NCBI RefSeq assembly: GCF_964019385.1 | Contig: NC_088649.1 | Span: 15,672,847 to 15,736,846 of the forward strand | Direction of reading: 5' to 3' | DNA: 64,000 nt | Origin: Sycon ciliatum | Lineage: Eukaryota; Porifera; Calcarea; Leucosolenida; Sycettidae | In this document: one piece after another, positions 63,041-64,000 of the stretch | How positions within the stretch are numbered: position 1 is the stretch's first letter | Layout of the letters: the number at the start of each line of letters is the position of its first letter | Notes under the pieces: model-generated | What the model saw: only the letters and a program-made list of their open reading frames with translations | What the model was told of the DNA's origin: nothing | The model's database searches: none | Program-made: the position numbers and the translations under genes

Positions 63041-63600
63041 CGGACATTGGTTGGTTGGTTGGATTTATTTAAAGTCGAACAACGAACAGGCATGTCTGCC
63101 TCCTTATATGAAGACCACTTCTGGCAGTAAAACATTTTAAAGAAACGAGAAAGGAAAAAAGAAGAAGATAAGATCAAGAATGTATAGACTGAGCATACAG
63201 CTAGCCTCGGTATGTATCAGAGCATCAGGATTACTACATACTAGTATTCAAGACAGGGAAGGGGGCTTGCTGTCACGCTACAGTAAGACAATACGCGTGC
63301 AACACACCCTTGAACTGGAGGGGGGGGGGGGCGGATGTTTCTCGCATCAGGTGGAAGACTGTTCCAAACGCGTGCAGCAGAAAGAGACACGGGATGAGTT
63401 CTGGATGGAAGCTGCAGCAGATGTTGTTGGGAGCCGGGCGTTTGGCCAGCCCTAGTCGGAGTGACGAAATCTCCAAATAATGCGCTGATCAGCGGCTGCT
63501 CCATGGAGGAAAGTAGGCACCGGTACCGGTAGACCAGCGAGCACACTGTCTCACGCAAGAGCTGGTGTACACGAAGCAGGTTGTGTTCCGCATACACGGG
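63041..63600 (-). pseudogene. LINE RT C-terminal tail and 3' UTR with (CCAA)n end
   Basis: On minus, 63597-63300 reads SALFGDFVTPTRAGQTPGSQ and then RTHPVSLSAARVWNSLPPDA, the C-terminal signature of CR1/L2-like LINEs. The 3' UTR runs to a CCAACCAACCAA tail at 63048-63060. A G run at 63320-63330 shifts the frame. Confidence 0.65.

Positions 63601-64000
<400 letters not shown>

Overview
The window looks like nuclear DNA of an invertebrate animal. It has spliced exons with GT-AG borders, BEL/Pao, DIRS-like, Penelope-like and many LINE retroelements, a pogo-type DNA transposon, numerous TIR-bearing miniature elements and long microsatellites. I see no operons, bacterial genes or CRISPR. The species cannot be named from the sequence; a non-bilaterian or other marine invertebrate is a guess from the TE mix.

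Host coding signal is sparse and entirely on the minus strand. There are a calcium-binding EGF exon (1147-1269), a Cys-rich exon (17148-17246) and two 72-nt leucine-rich-repeat exons (52316-52387 and 59651-59722) whose flanking introns are also duplicated. Exon phases (2-2 for LRR, 1-1 for Cys-rich/EGF) fit modular extracellular proteins. One or more large minus-strand genes with TE-filled introns would explain them, but linkage into one gene is inference.

Layout. 0-6 kb: EGF exon, LINE fragment, a Tigger-like MITE and a diverged duplicated repeat. 6.3-14.4 kb: a complete young BEL/Pao retrotransposon on the minus strand with 5-bp TSD, near-identical LTRs and a tRNA-Tyr primer site, broken by one in-frame TAG. 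14.6-17.8 kb: foldback and TIR elements, the Cys-rich exon and a hammerhead-bearing inverted repeat. 18.6-25.8 kb: several copies of an endonuclease LINE joined to (AAC)n tracts. 27.3-30.1 kb: a DIRS-like gag-RT-RNase H element without a visible tyrosine recombinase. 31.6-35.7 kb: foldback element and CR1-like LINE debris. 37.5-41.1 kb: Penelope-like RT/GIY-YIG remnant, nested palindromes, 76-bp tandem repeat. 41.7-47.8 kb: MITE, LINE tail, hAT-like debris, inverted repeat and an intact pogo-like transposon. 48-56.9 kb: MITEs, three LINE RT segments, an LRR exon and a tRNA-like sequence. 57-64 kb: gypsy-like remnant, second LRR exon, nested DNA elements, a Penelope tail with a 629-bp insertion, a LINE tail and a CAG/GAG/TAG compound microsatellite.

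The most notable signal is a dispersed set of hammerhead-ribozyme motifs (at least five good folds, several decayed ones), mostly in or near Penelope-type terminal repeats. Most have a self-complementary stem III, the architecture expected of ribozymes working as dimers.
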